A stretch of DNA of 19,879 nucleotides from CAZEDU01 sp964511185. Its GTDB lineage: Bacteria; Myxococcota; Myxococcia; Myxococcales; Myxococcaceae. The position numbers were made by a program, and so were the translations under genes. The DNA is taken from assembly GCA_964511185.1 (NCBI GenBank), contig CAZEDU010000090.1, positions 1 through 19,879 on the forward strand, read 5' to 3'. The notes beneath the pieces are model-generated. The model ran no database searches and was not told the origin of the DNA. It saw only the letters and a list, made by a program, of their open reading frames with translations. Positions 7,210 to 14,522 of the stretch are shown here, piece after piece. Numbering within the stretch: position 1 is the first letter of the stretch; the number at the start of each line of letters is the position of its first letter.

Positions 7210-8289
7210 TCACTCCTCGACTCGGGTGTTGCCTTGCGCAGCGGGCCGAGAACGGCTCGGGTCGACGTGGTAGGTGATGTCGGTCGGCCCGGTCTTGTGC
7301 AGCGCGGCGATCAGCTTTCCCTCGGGCCCGAACACGTACTCCGGCGCGCCGGTCGCGTTGTTGCTGGGCGCCCAGCCCCGCTGCTCCGGAAAGACACGCG
7401 CGAAGGTGTTCGCCAGGTTGCTGCGGCCGCTGTTGCCAAGCCCCGTCGAGCACGAGAGCAAAATCCAGTGCCCGCCCGACTTGATCCGACCGCGGAGCGC
7501 GCTCTCGAGCACCGCGCGATCAGTGACGTCGATGTACCGAGCCCGCGTCGCTTTGCTCCACTGGTGATGCGGGCTCCCGAGGTTCAAGGTGCCGCGCTCA
7601 CCGTGGCCGGCCACGAGGAGCACCTCCGCCTGCTCGCGTTCGGTCGCGGCGCGGATCTGCCCCAGCGCTTGGTCGCGCGTCGATGCCTCGAAGAACTGCA
7701 CGTGGTAGCCCTTCAGCAGGTCCTTGAAGCCGTCGAGACCGATCAGCGTCGTCGTGTCGTGGCGCGGGTAGACGACGACGGCGAGCGGGCGGGTGTCCCC
7801 TGGGGCCCGGCCGTGCACTCGGTTGGCGACGAGCTGACGCGTCTCTTCGGGATAGCCGACGAACCGGTCCAGGCGCTTGAACCCGAGCTTGGCCAGCGCT
7901 TGAACGGAGAATCCTTCGACCTGAGCGTCGGGCGCCGCCTTCATCGCGCGGTCGCCGAAGAGGGCGAGCGCGCTGGGCACCTGCGTGGCCTGCGCGATCA
8001 ACCCGGGGTCGTTGCGGAGCGCGCCGGTCGTGTCTTGCGAGACGACTTGCTCGACCTTGCCGACCAGCCTTCGGAGCATCGGCGCGAGCGAAGGCGAAGA
8101 CGAGAGCGGCACCGCCTCGGCGAGCGAACGTCCCGCCGTCTCTCGGAGCTCCGAGAGCTTCGCGCGGTGACCTGCGCGCTCAGCGGGGCCGAGGGTCGCG
8201 CGAGGGACCGAAGCGCGGGCAGGCACGCGTGAACGAACGCTCGCGGCCGCGACCGGCCCGCTTCGAATGGAGAAGGGAATCAGCGCCAC
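7210..8289 (-). CDS. Caspase/CHAT-like (clan CD) putative cysteine protease
   Basis: This encodes 359 residues. After a leader (MALIPFSIRSGPVAAASV) and a helical N-terminal region (to about 160), the C-terminal ~180 residues look like a clan CD peptidase. Strand LAVVVYPRH is followed by the AEVLLVAGHGERG strand with H229, then GGHWILLSCSTG with C280. A His-Gly at the end of one strand and a Cys at the end of the next is the catalytic dyad pattern of caspases, CHAT proteases and relatives. Substrate-pocket residues cannot be judged by eye. The start is GTG at 8289 with GGAGG 7 nt upstream. A promoter-like element shared with two other units lies 70-99 nt upstream. The gene is followed directly by the AAA+ gene, suggesting that the ATPase and protease work together. 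Confidence 0.83.
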   Translation of the reverse strand: MALIPFSIRSGPVAAASVRSRVPARASVPRATLGPAERAGHRAKLSELRETAGRSLAEAVPLSSSPSLAPMLRRLVGKVEQVVSQDTTGALRNDPGLIAQATQVPSALALFGDRAMKAAPDAQVEGFSVQALAKLGFKRLDRFVGYPEETRQLVANRVHGRAPGDTRPLAVVVYPRHDTTTLIGLDGFKDLLKGYHVQFFEASTRDQALGQIRAATEREQAEVLLVAGHGERGTLNLGSPHHQWSKATRARYIDVTDRAVLESALRGRIKSGGHWILLSCSTGLGNSGRSNLANTFARVFPEQRGWAPSNNATGAPEYVFGPEGKLIAALHKTGPTDITYHVDPSRSRPAAQGNTRVEE

Positions 8290-8358
8290 GGAGGTCCCTC
8301 CAACGAAAGAAATGGATGCTCAGAGAAGCGTCGGTGGGGCGGCGACGCACTCAGCTCA

Positions 8359-8388
8359 CTTATCGGTGCCCTTTTGAGGCAAGTTGCG
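8359..8388 (-). promoter_or_regulatory. Shared promoter-like element upstream of protease-AAA operon
   Basis: On the minus strand this reads CGCAACTT, then 16 nt, then GATAAG. The same two boxes with the same 16-nt spacing occur upstream of the HTH(S) gene and upstream of the gene at 19269-19688. The upstream box resembles an extracytoplasmic-function sigma -35 (GGAACTT type). The GATAA box would be the -10, giving a leader of about 60 nt. The element lies in the 146-bp gap before the protease gene, so the operon can probably be transcribed independently of the preceding gene. Confidence 0.6.
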
Positions 8389-8435
8389 GTGAAGACATGC
8401 TGTCTGCGGGCAGCGATTTTGGGTTGCTGCAGTGC

Positions 8436-9164
8436 TCACCCAACGCGGCCGGGCGCGTTGAACGGCGACGGGTGCTGGCCCCACATCGCGATTTGCGCTT
8501 GGAGCGGTCCCGCGCCGACGCGCAAGACGTCGACGCCATTGACCGAAAGCGAGTACGAGCGAACGTTCTCTCGGATGAGCTCGTTCTGCAGAGACATCAG
8601 CATCTGGTTCCAAGGCTCGGCCACCGCGTTGTAGGTCGCGTCGAGCGCGACGGTGAGCCGCTTGGGCGGCTGGCCGGGCTGATGCCCTGCGGCCCCCTGC
8701 GCGATGGCGCGGCCCAGGCACGCCGCGAGGTTTCCACCGGTGTAGACCTGAGACCCGATGCCCGCCAGCGCTTGGCGAATCTCGGGTGAGAAGAAACCGC
8801 GCGCCGAAAGCCACGGCTGCCGATTTCCCATCGCCGCGGCGTCCGAAGAGAGCGCCACGATGCGCGCTTCCGGGTGCGCCTGGACCAACGCTTGGATTCC
8901 CGGCTGGGCGGGGCCAGTGACCACGTCGGTGCTGTGCGTGTGGACCACCACCATGGGCGCCCCTTCTCGCAACGCGGCGCTGACTTGGGGGTGAACGAGG
9001 CCCGTTCGCTTCTCGGCGTCGCCCCGAGCGACCCCTTCCATCAAACGCGCGTGGGTGGCAGGGCTCTGATCAATCGCCGGGCGCGGCGGGGCGGCGACGC
9101 CTCGGTCGACGGGCGGCGCGTAGCGAATGCGAACGGGCGCGCCGAGCAGTCGAGGAATCGGCAT
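8436..9164 (-). CDS. Unknown protein with HTH(S) motif, first gene of cluster
   Basis: This encodes 242 residues with no family I recognise. The start is ATG at 9164, with AGGAGA 6 nt upstream, rather than the longer open frame to 9275. The protein begins with the leader MPIPRLLGAPVRIRYAPP. It then shows an alternating alpha/beta pattern: a buried strand ending in VVVHTHSTD (H75, H77), a strand ARIVALSSD, then QVYTGGNLAACLGRAI (C149) and LTVALDATYNA. The strand-His and Gly-Gly-x(4)-Cys elements recall the neighbouring caspase-like protein but are too weak to claim a dyad. There is no signal peptide or membrane helix. It has its own copy of the shared promoter element, with a short leader of roughly 26 nt. 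Confidence 0.8.
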   Translation of the reverse strand: MPIPRLLGAPVRIRYAPPVDRGVAAPPRPAIDQSPATHARLMEGVARGDAEKRTGLVHPQVSAALREGAPMVVVHTHSTDVVTGPAQPGIQALVQAHPEARIVALSSDAAAMGNRQPWLSARGFFSPEIRQALAGIGSQVYTGGNLAACLGRAIAQGAAGHQPGQPPKRLTVALDATYNAVAEPWNQMLMSLQNELIRENVRSYSLSVNGVDVLRVGAGPLQAQIAMWGQHPSPFNAPGRVG

Positions 9165-9197
9165 GGGCTGTCTCCTGCAAATCGGGTGGGTGTTGGG

Positions 9198-9227
9198 CTT
9201 ATCGAGGCCGCGCCAACGTGGGTTGCG
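9198..9227 (-). promoter_or_regulatory. Shared promoter-like element upstream of HTH(S) gene
   Basis: On the minus strand this reads CGCAACCC, 16 nt, then GATAAG. Its spacing is identical to the elements at 8359-8388 and 19715-19744. The -10-like box ends 33 nt before the ATG at 9164, a normal distance for a bacterial promoter. This copy differs from the other two only in the last two positions of the upstream box (CC instead of TT). Confidence 0.55.
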
Positions 9228-9244
9228 CGCGCACGACGAAACGC

Positions 9245-9260
9245 GACAGCACGAGCTGTC
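9245..9260. terminator. Short perfect inverted repeat between lipoprotein and HTH(S) genes
   Basis: GACAGC, a 4-nt ACGA loop, then GCTGTC gives a 6-bp stem 27 nt after the stop codon of the DUF6209 gene on the minus strand. A short TTT follows the stem on that strand, but there is no real U-tract. It may be a weak terminator for the lipoprotein gene. It also lies just upstream of the promoter-like element at 9198-9227, so it could instead be an operator. Confidence 0.3.
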
Positions 9261-9287
9261 ACCCGCGGTCGACACCCTGGCCGTGAA

Positions 9288-10112
9288 TCAGCGCAGCCGG
9301 TAGCGGTAGTTCTCGCCGAAGCGCGAGTCGTACGCCACGCAACCGCCGCGGTCCGAGTTGTGAAACCACATCTCGATTTCGGACGCGCCGCTCGGAATGC
9401 GCAGCGTGGCGGGCGCGGCGAGCCGCTGCGTGCCTTCGACGCGGGTCAGCGTCGCGTACGCGGCCGGCCCGTTGTCGAAGCGGTAGTACACCAGGACCTC
9501 CCAGGTGGGCAGCCCGTTGTAGCCCTGGCGGCAGCGCGGCAGCCGCGCGATGTCGTAGTCGATGATCAGCTCGGAGCTGACGCCCGGCATGCCGTCGACG
9601 CTCGAGGTCCAATCCCGGTAGAAGTGAAGGGTCGGCGTGCCTTGAACGGCGAAGCGGTAGTTGTGCCCGTAGCGCGAGTCCCACGCGCTGCAGCCCCAGC
9701 GGTTCGTCACCTGGAACCACAGCTGCAGCTCGCCCGGCGCGTCGAGCGCGAAGAGCGGCTCCTGAGTGCCCTGCGAAGGCGAATAACCGCCCGCCTCGAA
9801 GCTGCCGACCTCCCCGCCGTTGAGCTGCCAGTAGCCGGTGATGGACCAGGCCGGCTGGCCGTTCTGCTCTCCACGGCACCCCGGCAGCCGGTCCGCTGCG
9901 TACCGCACCTTCACCGGGCGGCCCTTCACCAGCGGCGCCGAGAGCGAGATGTTCCCGTCGGCGTGGAAGGTGATCACCGCGGGCGCCTCATCGAGCGCCG
10001 CCGCCACCGAGCCCGTCTCGACGAAGTCGCCGACCGGGGACCGCTCCTCGCCCGACGTGACGCCGCAGGCGCAGAGAACGACGAGGAGGGACGACAGGAG
10101 AACGCAGCGCAC
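9288..10112 (-). CDS. Tandem DUF6209 lipoprotein
   Basis: This encodes 274 residues with a lipoprotein signal (MRCVLLSSLLVVLCACG, lipobox LCAC, probable lipidated Cys16). Two tandem copies of a ~110-residue beta-rich domain follow, at about 45-153 and 158-274. Each copy carries a strand near ITFHADGN or LHFYRDW, a RLPxCR turn, an aromatic strand (WSITGYWQLNGG or WEVLVYYRFDNG), then a LWF or MWF strand and the closing GCxAxDSRxGxNYR. That closing motif is typical of DUF6209, which is common in myxobacteria and of unknown function. The start is GTG at 10112 with AGGTGA just upstream. The shared Cys residues in RLPxCR and GGC or WGC probably form disulfides. The product is probably anchored in an outer or inner membrane facing the periplasm. 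Confidence 0.85.
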   Translation of the reverse strand: MRCVLLSSLLVVLCACGVTSGEERSPVGDFVETGSVAAALDEAPAVITFHADGNISLSAPLVKGRPVKVRYAADRLPGCRGEQNGQPAWSITGYWQLNGGEVGSFEAGGYSPSQGTQEPLFALDAPGELQLWFQVTNRWGCSAWDSRYGHNYRFAVQGTPTLHFYRDWTSSVDGMPGVSSELIIDYDIARLPRCRQGYNGLPTWEVLVYYRFDNGPAAYATLTRVEGTQRLAAPATLRIPSGASEIEMWFHNSDRGGCVAYDSRFGENYRYRLR

Positions 10113-10211
10113 GGCTCACCTCGAAGAGATGAAAACGCGCGCCTCTTACCGGACCTGCCTGGATTCACACAAGTTTGTCGCCTGGAGCACGTCCCCTCCC
10201 GGTGACGCCGC

Positions 10212-10916
10212 TCACCAGCGGCGGGTCTCGGTCGGCGCGCGGTCGCGCTCGGCGGGGACCGGGTTGTCGAGCTCAGCCTGCCAGTCCTTCCGCGACGGAG
10301 GGCTGAGGAACGACACGCGCCAACGCTCGCGCAGCGCGGTCATGGTGCGCACGATGGAGCGGCGGCTGACGCCCAGGTCCCGCGCTAAGTCTTCGTGGGT
10401 GACGCGCACGCCCTTCGCGTCCAGAGGCAGCACCGCCGCGTACAAGCGGAGCAGCCCATCGACGGACACGTTCAGCTCGCTCGACGCGATGGCTTGACGC
10501 TGCCGCAAAGTCTCGCAGGCGCGCGCCGAGATGCTCGTCATCGCCGCGCGCGCGAAGCTTCCGGACTGGGCCACCCACGCCAGGAACAACGCGCGCGGCA
10601 CCCGGAGCACCACGACCGGACCCAGGCTCTCGGCCACTTCGGCCGCGGGCTCACCCGTCAACGCCTCGGCGTCACCGAACACCGCCGGCGCGCGGACGAC
10701 TCTCACCAGCTGGTGCGGCTGCGCCGGCTGCAGCGCGCGGGCGCAGCCTTCGAGCAGGAACACGACCATCGACTCTCGATTTGCCGAAATGGTCCGCCCG
10801 CCGTGGTATTCGCAGACCACGCTCGAAGCCATCAGCGTCTGCCGCTCGTCCGGCGAAAGGGCGCCGAGAACCGGGTGGGCCGCGAGCGCTTCGGGTTTCA
10901 CTGTCGTTGAAAGCAT
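10212..10916 (-). CDS. CRP/FNR-family transcriptional regulator
   Basis: This 234-residue protein has an N-terminal cyclic-nucleotide-binding-like beta-roll (about 10-125: YHGGRTISANRESMVVFLLEG, VFGDAEALTGEPAAEV) and a C-terminal winged helix of the Crp type (about 150-210: VRVTHEDLARDLGVSRRSIV). The phosphate-binding cassette is divergent, with no clear GE(L/I)AL...RxA motif, so it may not bind cAMP. ATG at 10916 is chosen because the recognisable domain starts close after it, though its ribosome-binding site is weak; ATG at 10967 is an alternative. The gene is divergent from the M14 peptidase across a 213-bp region, which it may control. Confidence 0.85.
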   Translation of the reverse strand: MLSTTVKPEALAAHPVLGALSPDERQTLMASSVVCEYHGGRTISANRESMVVFLLEGCARALQPAQPHQLVRVVRAPAVFGDAEALTGEPAAEVAESLGPVVVLRVPRALFLAWVAQSGSFARAAMTSISARACETLRQRQAIASSELNVSVDGLLRLYAAVLPLDAKGVRVTHEDLARDLGVSRRSIVRTMTALRERWRVSFLSPPSRKDWQAELDNPVPAERDRAPTETRRW

Positions 10917-10958
10917 GCCCACTGGCGCAGCAAGGGGCCTGCCATCGCAAAAGAAGCC

Positions 10959-10973
10959 TTCACCCATCGTGAA
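10959..10973. promoter_or_regulatory. Candidate operator TTCAC-N5-GTGAA in divergent region
   Basis: The inverted repeat TTCACCCATCGTGAA has 5-bp arms and a 5-nt centre. A further GGGTGAA at 11019-11025 repeats the half-site in inverse orientation to TTCACCC. These lie in the 213-bp region between the CRP-family gene and the divergent peptidase gene, where an autoregulatory site would be expected. CRP-type sites usually have TGTGA-type half-sites, so this is only a candidate. If the regulator starts at 10967, the palindrome would overlap its start codon. Confidence 0.3.
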
Positions 10974-11129
10974 TCGGCACCCTTGGCTTTCGGAGCGGCC
11001 TCCCCGAGCTGCTTCTGTGGGTGAACACTGTGATAACTCGCTTTCGCACTTACGGGCGCACTTGACCGTGCCCGCCAACCTCCGACCGCCGGCATCTGGG
11101 CCAACGACTCGGCCTCTCGAGGGACCCGC

Positions 11130-12860
11130 ATGATGCTCCCCGTCCTGCTCGCCGTGCTCGCCGCCGCGCCGCTCACCACCGCCGCCGAGCGCAGCGGCTG
11201 GAAGACGACCGGCCGCTACGACGAAGTCATGCAGCTCTGCGCGGCCTTTCAAAAGACGTACGCCCCGCGCGTGCGCTGCGAGACCTTCGGCACCACGCCG
11301 CAGGGTCGGCCGATGCTCGCGCTCATCGCCTCCGCCGATGGCACCACCACGCCCGCGCTGATTCGCCGCCGCGACCGGCCCGTGGTGCTGCTGCAGGGCG
11401 GTATCCACGCGGGAGAGATTGACGGCAAGGACGCGGGCTTCTGGCTCTTGCGCGACCTGTTCGAAGGCAAGGCCGAGCCGAAAGCGCTCGAGAAGGTCAC
11501 CGTCGTCTTCGTGCCGGTCTTCAACGTCGACGGCCACGAGCGCTTCGGCCCCAACCACCGGCCGAATCAAAACGGTCCGGCGGAGATGGGCTGGCGGGTG
11601 ACCGCGCACAACCTCAACTTGAACCGGGACTACGCGAAGGCCGACGCGCCTGAGATGGTGGCGATGCTCGCCTTCCTGCGCCGCTACGACCCGATTCTGT
11701 ACGCGGACCTGCACGTCACCGACGGCGCGAAGTTCCAGCACGACGTCTCGGTCGCCATCGAGCCGTGGGCCGCGCACAGCGAAGCGCTTCGCCCGTTCGG
11801 GCGCGCGCTGAAGACCAGCGTGCTCCAAGGGCTTCAGGCGGAAGGCCACAAGCCCATCGGCTTTTACCCGTCCTTCGTTCGAGAGGATGACCCGTCGTCG
11901 GGCTTCGTCTACGGCGTGCCGCCGCCGCGCCTGTCACACGGCTACTGGCCGCTGCGCAACCGCTTCGCGGTGCTGGTCGAGACGCACTCGTGGAAGGACT
12001 ACGCCACCCGCGTGCGCGCCACCTACCACACCGCGCGGCTGCTCCTCCGCGGCGCCGCGAGCGACGGCGCGCGGTGGCTGAAGGCGGCGCGGGAGGCCGA
12101 CGCGAAGGACAAAGCGAGCGCGCCCGGAGAGCTGATCCTTTCGTGGACGCAGACGAAGGAGAGCCAGACCATCGACTTCTTGGGCTACGCCTACGAGCGC
12201 GCGCCGTCGGACGTGAGCGGACAACCTTGGGTGCGCTACGACGACGCGAAGCCTCAAGTGTGGCGGGTGCCGTACTTCGAGACGCTCACGCCGAAGCTGA
12301 CCGCGTTCGCGCCGGCGGGCTACGTGGTGCCGCGCGCGTGGGCGCCGCTGGTCGCCGAGCGGCTCCAGCGGCATGGCCTCCACTTCCGCGCGCTGCGCGC
12401 GCCCATCGCCGACGCGGTCGTAGAGGCGTTCCGGGCGAGCGAGGCGCAGTTCCGCCCCGAGCCCTACGAAGGGCGCCAGCCGGTGAAGGTGCTCGGCGCC
12501 TGGAGCGAACAGGCGAGGACCTTGGAAGCCGGCGCGCTCTTCGTGCCCACCGCGCAGCCGTCTCGCGCGCTGGTGGTGCACCTGCTCGAGCCCACCGCGC
12601 CCGACTCCCTGATGGGCTGGGGCTTCTTCAACGCGGTGTTCGAGCAGAAGGAGTACCTCGAGGACTATTTGACCGAGGCCTACGCGCGCGAGCTGCTGAA
12701 GGACCCCGAGGTGAAGAAGGACTTCGAGAAGACGCTGCAGCGCGACGGCGGCGTGCCAGCGAAGGAGCGGCTTCAGTACTTCTACCGGCGCCATCCATCC
12801 TTCGACGCGCGGCTGAACGAGTACCCGGTGGTGCGCGTGGGCTTCGTGCCTGACCGCTGA
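11130..12860 (+). CDS. Secreted M14-family zinc carboxypeptidase
   Basis: This 576-residue protein has a signal peptide (MMLPVLLAVLAAAPLTTAAE) and an N-terminal M14 catalytic domain. Zinc ligands are H93 and E96 in GGIHAGEIDG, and H195 in YADLHVTDGA. Substrate-binding residues appear in FNVDGHERF and NLNLNRDY, and the catalytic glutamate is E284 in VLVETHSWKD. The C-terminal ~270 residues form a second, beta-rich region typical of large M14 proteins of unknown specificity. ATG at 11130 has GAGGG (11119-11123) 6 nt upstream; ATG at 11133 is equally possible. The product is probably periplasmic or secreted and would trim peptides from their C-termini. Its stop lies 2 bp from the stop of the convergent beta-barrel-like gene. 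Confidence 0.92.
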   Translation: MMLPVLLAVLAAAPLTTAAERSGWKTTGRYDEVMQLCAAFQKTYAPRVRCETFGTTPQGRPMLALIASADGTTTPALIRRRDRPVVLLQGGIHAGEIDGKDAGFWLLRDLFEGKAEPKALEKVTVVFVPVFNVDGHERFGPNHRPNQNGPAEMGWRVTAHNLNLNRDYAKADAPEMVAMLAFLRRYDPILYADLHVTDGAKFQHDVSVAIEPWAAHSEALRPFGRALKTSVLQGLQAEGHKPIGFYPSFVREDDPSSGFVYGVPPPRLSHGYWPLRNRFAVLVETHSWKDYATRVRATYHTARLLLRGAASDGARWLKAAREADAKDKASAPGELILSWTQTKESQTIDFLGYAYERAPSDVSGQPWVRYDDAKPQVWRVPYFETLTPKLTAFAPAGYVVPRAWAPLVAERLQRHGLHFRALRAPIADAVVEAFRASEAQFRPEPYEGRQPVKVLGAWSEQARTLEAGALFVPTAQPSRALVVHLLEPTAPDSLMGWGFFNAVFEQKEYLEDYLTEAYARELLKDPEVKKDFEKTLQRDGGVPAKERLQYFYRRHPSFDARLNEYPVVRVGFVPDR

Positions 12861-12862
12861 CG

Positions 12863-13411
12863 TCAGAGCCAGCGCAGGAAGCCCACGCGCAGCAGGTACT
12901 GGCGGTAGACGAACGGTATGCCGCCGAGCGACGGCATCGAGAGCGCCACCTCGGGGCTCACGTCCAGCCACCAACGCGGCGCGAGCTTCATCGACAAGCT
13001 GACCGGGCCGAGCGCGCCGTACAGCCCCACCGCGCCCGCCTCGGCGCCGAGCGGAGAGAAGAGCAACACGCTGGTGCCCAACCGCCCCACGGTGCGCACC
13101 TCCACTTCCGGCGTCAGCACCCACGCCACGCCGACGCTCGCGTAGACGTTGGTGGTTCCAGGCGCGGTACTGCGCGAGAGCATCTCGAACCAGGGGCTCC
13201 ACTCGACGTCGAGCTCGCCTTCCACCCGCCGCGCCAACCGGCGCGCGAGGCCGACGCCGACGTTCAGGCCGCCGCGCTCGAGCGCGCCGCCCGCGAACAG
13301 ACGCACGCCGATGGACCTGGGCGCCTCGAGCGGCTCATCGGTCTGGGCGCGCGCCGCGCCGGGGACGAGCCAAAGGCTCAGCGCCGCGAGCGCCGGCGCG
13401 AGAGGAGCCAG
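12863..13411 (-). CDS. Secreted beta-barrel-like outer-membrane protein (start uncertain)
   Basis: The stop is firm; the start is not. From the CTG at 13411 the product is 182 residues: a hydrophobic signal-like stretch ending in VPGAARAQ, then amphipathic strands (SIGVRLFAGGALERGGLNVG, VEGELDVEWSPWFEML, NVYASVGVAWVLTP, SLSMKLAPRWWLDVSPEVAL) ending in YLLRVGFLRWL. The alternating pattern and aromatic C-terminus suggest a small outer-membrane barrel. No ATG, GTG or TTG lies near the signal peptide. The nearest in-frame ATG (13513) would add an Arg-rich extension of 34 residues inside the preceding gene. Another possibility is restart at CTG 13381, which overlaps the TGA stop of the preceding gene, although that would shorten the signal peptide. 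Coupling to the upstream gene is very likely. Confidence 0.65.
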   Translation of the reverse strand: MAPLAPALAALSLWLVPGAARAQTDEPLEAPRSIGVRLFAGGALERGGLNVGVGLARRLARRVEGELDVEWSPWFEMLSRSTAPGTTNVYASVGVAWVLTPEVEVRTVGRLGTSVLLFSPLGAEAGAVGLYGALGPVSLSMKLAPRWWLDVSPEVALSMPSLGGIPFVYRQYLLRVGFLRWL

Positions 13412-14382
13412 GCGATGGCGGCGAACGCGGCCGAGGACACGCCGGAGACCGCGGCGCAGCCGGAGCCCTCTTCCATTTCGAAGCGCTGAATCTCGTCGAG
13501 GGTGCCGCACCATTGGTTCTCGCTGTCGCAGCCGGGACCATACTGAAGCGCGGCCTGGAGCACGGCATCGATTCGCGCGCGCCGCTCTTCGCGCGACGCC
13601 GCCGGCGCCGCGACCGCCTCGAGCAGCGCGACCGAGCTGGCGCGCGTGCTGTCGAGCCGCCGCCGGTCGAAGGACGTCTTGCCGTCGCACCGGTCGAGCA
13701 CGCCCAGGTGCGGCGGGCCGTCGCGCAGCACATCGAAGCCCGCGGCGAGCGTCGGCTCGACGTAGTTGAGCACCGCGACCACCACCCCGCCCGCCTCCTT
13801 TCGGTAGCTGTGCGAGTAGCTGTCCTGCAGCGCGTGCAGCGCCCGGCCCAGGTGGAACGCGTAGCGCGACACCTTCACGTTGGCGCGCTGGAAGCGCAGC
13901 TCGACGGGGACGTCGATGGTGGCCTCGAAGTCGGGGTGGAGCCCGGGCCCGACCGCTTTGTCTATCTCTCCTTGAATGAAAGCGCGGCACGCCTCGAGCG
14001 CCGAGGTGTCTCCACCTTCGTAGTCCTGCGACGGGGAGCGCAGGCAGTGGGCGTCCTGCAGGTCGCTGCCGTTGTGCACGCCCGCAAGCTCGGGCAGGTC
14101 GGTGAGCGCGAACCCGCCGGTGTCGTTGTCGCGCACGCCGATGAGCATCGACAGCGTCCAACGGTCGACCTCGGCGCGAACGCTGAACGGCACGTTGCGC
14201 GCGAGCGAGCGGTCTTCGCGGGTCACCTGCGGCGGCGCGCGCCCGGAGGGCCAAGGCGCATGGTCGGCGGCGAAGAGCGTCAGCTCCTCATGGCACCCGC
14301 GGGTGGCGGTGGTCTCGAAGGTGAAAGCCGCGGCGGAGCTGCTGACGAGCAACGACCCGAGTGCGAGAGCCCTCCATCTCAC
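13378..14382 (-). CDS. Zinc-phospholipase-C-like protein with MYXO-CTERM tail
   Basis: This encodes about 334 residues. GTG at 14382 is preferred because GAGG lies 6 nt before it; GTG at 14394 has no ribosome-binding site. A signal peptide (to about residue 19) precedes TFETTATRGCHEELTLFAA and, further on, HLGRALHALQDSYSHS. Its His-x3-Asp-x3-His spacing (H183, D187, H191) resembles zinc-dependent phospholipase C and S1/P1-type nucleases, with the CHEELT His as another likely ligand. The last ~31 residues contain GSGCAAVSG, a hydrophobic helix and SRRRSRR. This is the MYXO-CTERM arrangement, which directs processing and surface attachment in myxobacteria. Substrate is unknown; lipid hydrolysis is inference from the family. 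Confidence 0.8.
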   Translation of the reverse strand: MRWRALALGSLLVSSSAAAFTFETTATRGCHEELTLFAADHAPWPSGRAPPQVTREDRSLARNVPFSVRAEVDRWTLSMLIGVRDNDTGGFALTDLPELAGVHNGSDLQDAHCLRSPSQDYEGGDTSALEACRAFIQGEIDKAVGPGLHPDFEATIDVPVELRFQRANVKVSRYAFHLGRALHALQDSYSHSYRKEAGGVVVAVLNYVEPTLAAGFDVLRDGPPHLGVLDRCDGKTSFDRRRLDSTRASSVALLEAVAAPAASREERRARIDAVLQAALQYGPGCDSENQWCGTLDEIQRFEMEEGSGCAAVSGVSSAAFAAIAWLLSRRRSRR

Positions 14383-14522
14383 GCGCGACCTCACGTGAAG
14401 ACGGTAACAACCGTGTCACGGGCGTCTAAAGGTCACGGCCGCCGCACACAGCCCTGCAGCTGATCACACCGGGACTGCACGTGGGCGCGACGGCGCGCGA
14501 AGGGTTTCGCCCGCTTCCAGCC

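Noticed and set aside
4641..7277. 878-codon plus-strand frame antisense to the AAA+ gene
   Set aside because: Its translation is low-complexity Arg/Leu/Val/His with no domain, whereas the minus strand encodes clear AAA+ motifs with a good ribosome-binding site.
10113..10211. CAAACTT-like box upstream of the DUF6209 lipoprotein gene
   Set aside because: No GATAA box lies at the 16-nt spacing, so it is not counted as part of the shared promoter set.
11032..11037. GATAAC before the M14 peptidase gene, as a fourth copy of the shared promoter
   Set aside because: The position 16 nt upstream does not contain CGCAAC, and the strand and gene type differ.
10917..11849. N-terminal extension of the CRP-family gene to 11849
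   Set aside because: The extension is antisense to the M14 peptidase gene and lies outside the recognisable CRP domain.
14495..14515. GCGAA-GGGT-TTCGC hairpin after the plsC-like gene as a terminator
   Set aside because: It is a 5-bp stem with no U-tract in either direction, common by chance in this composition.
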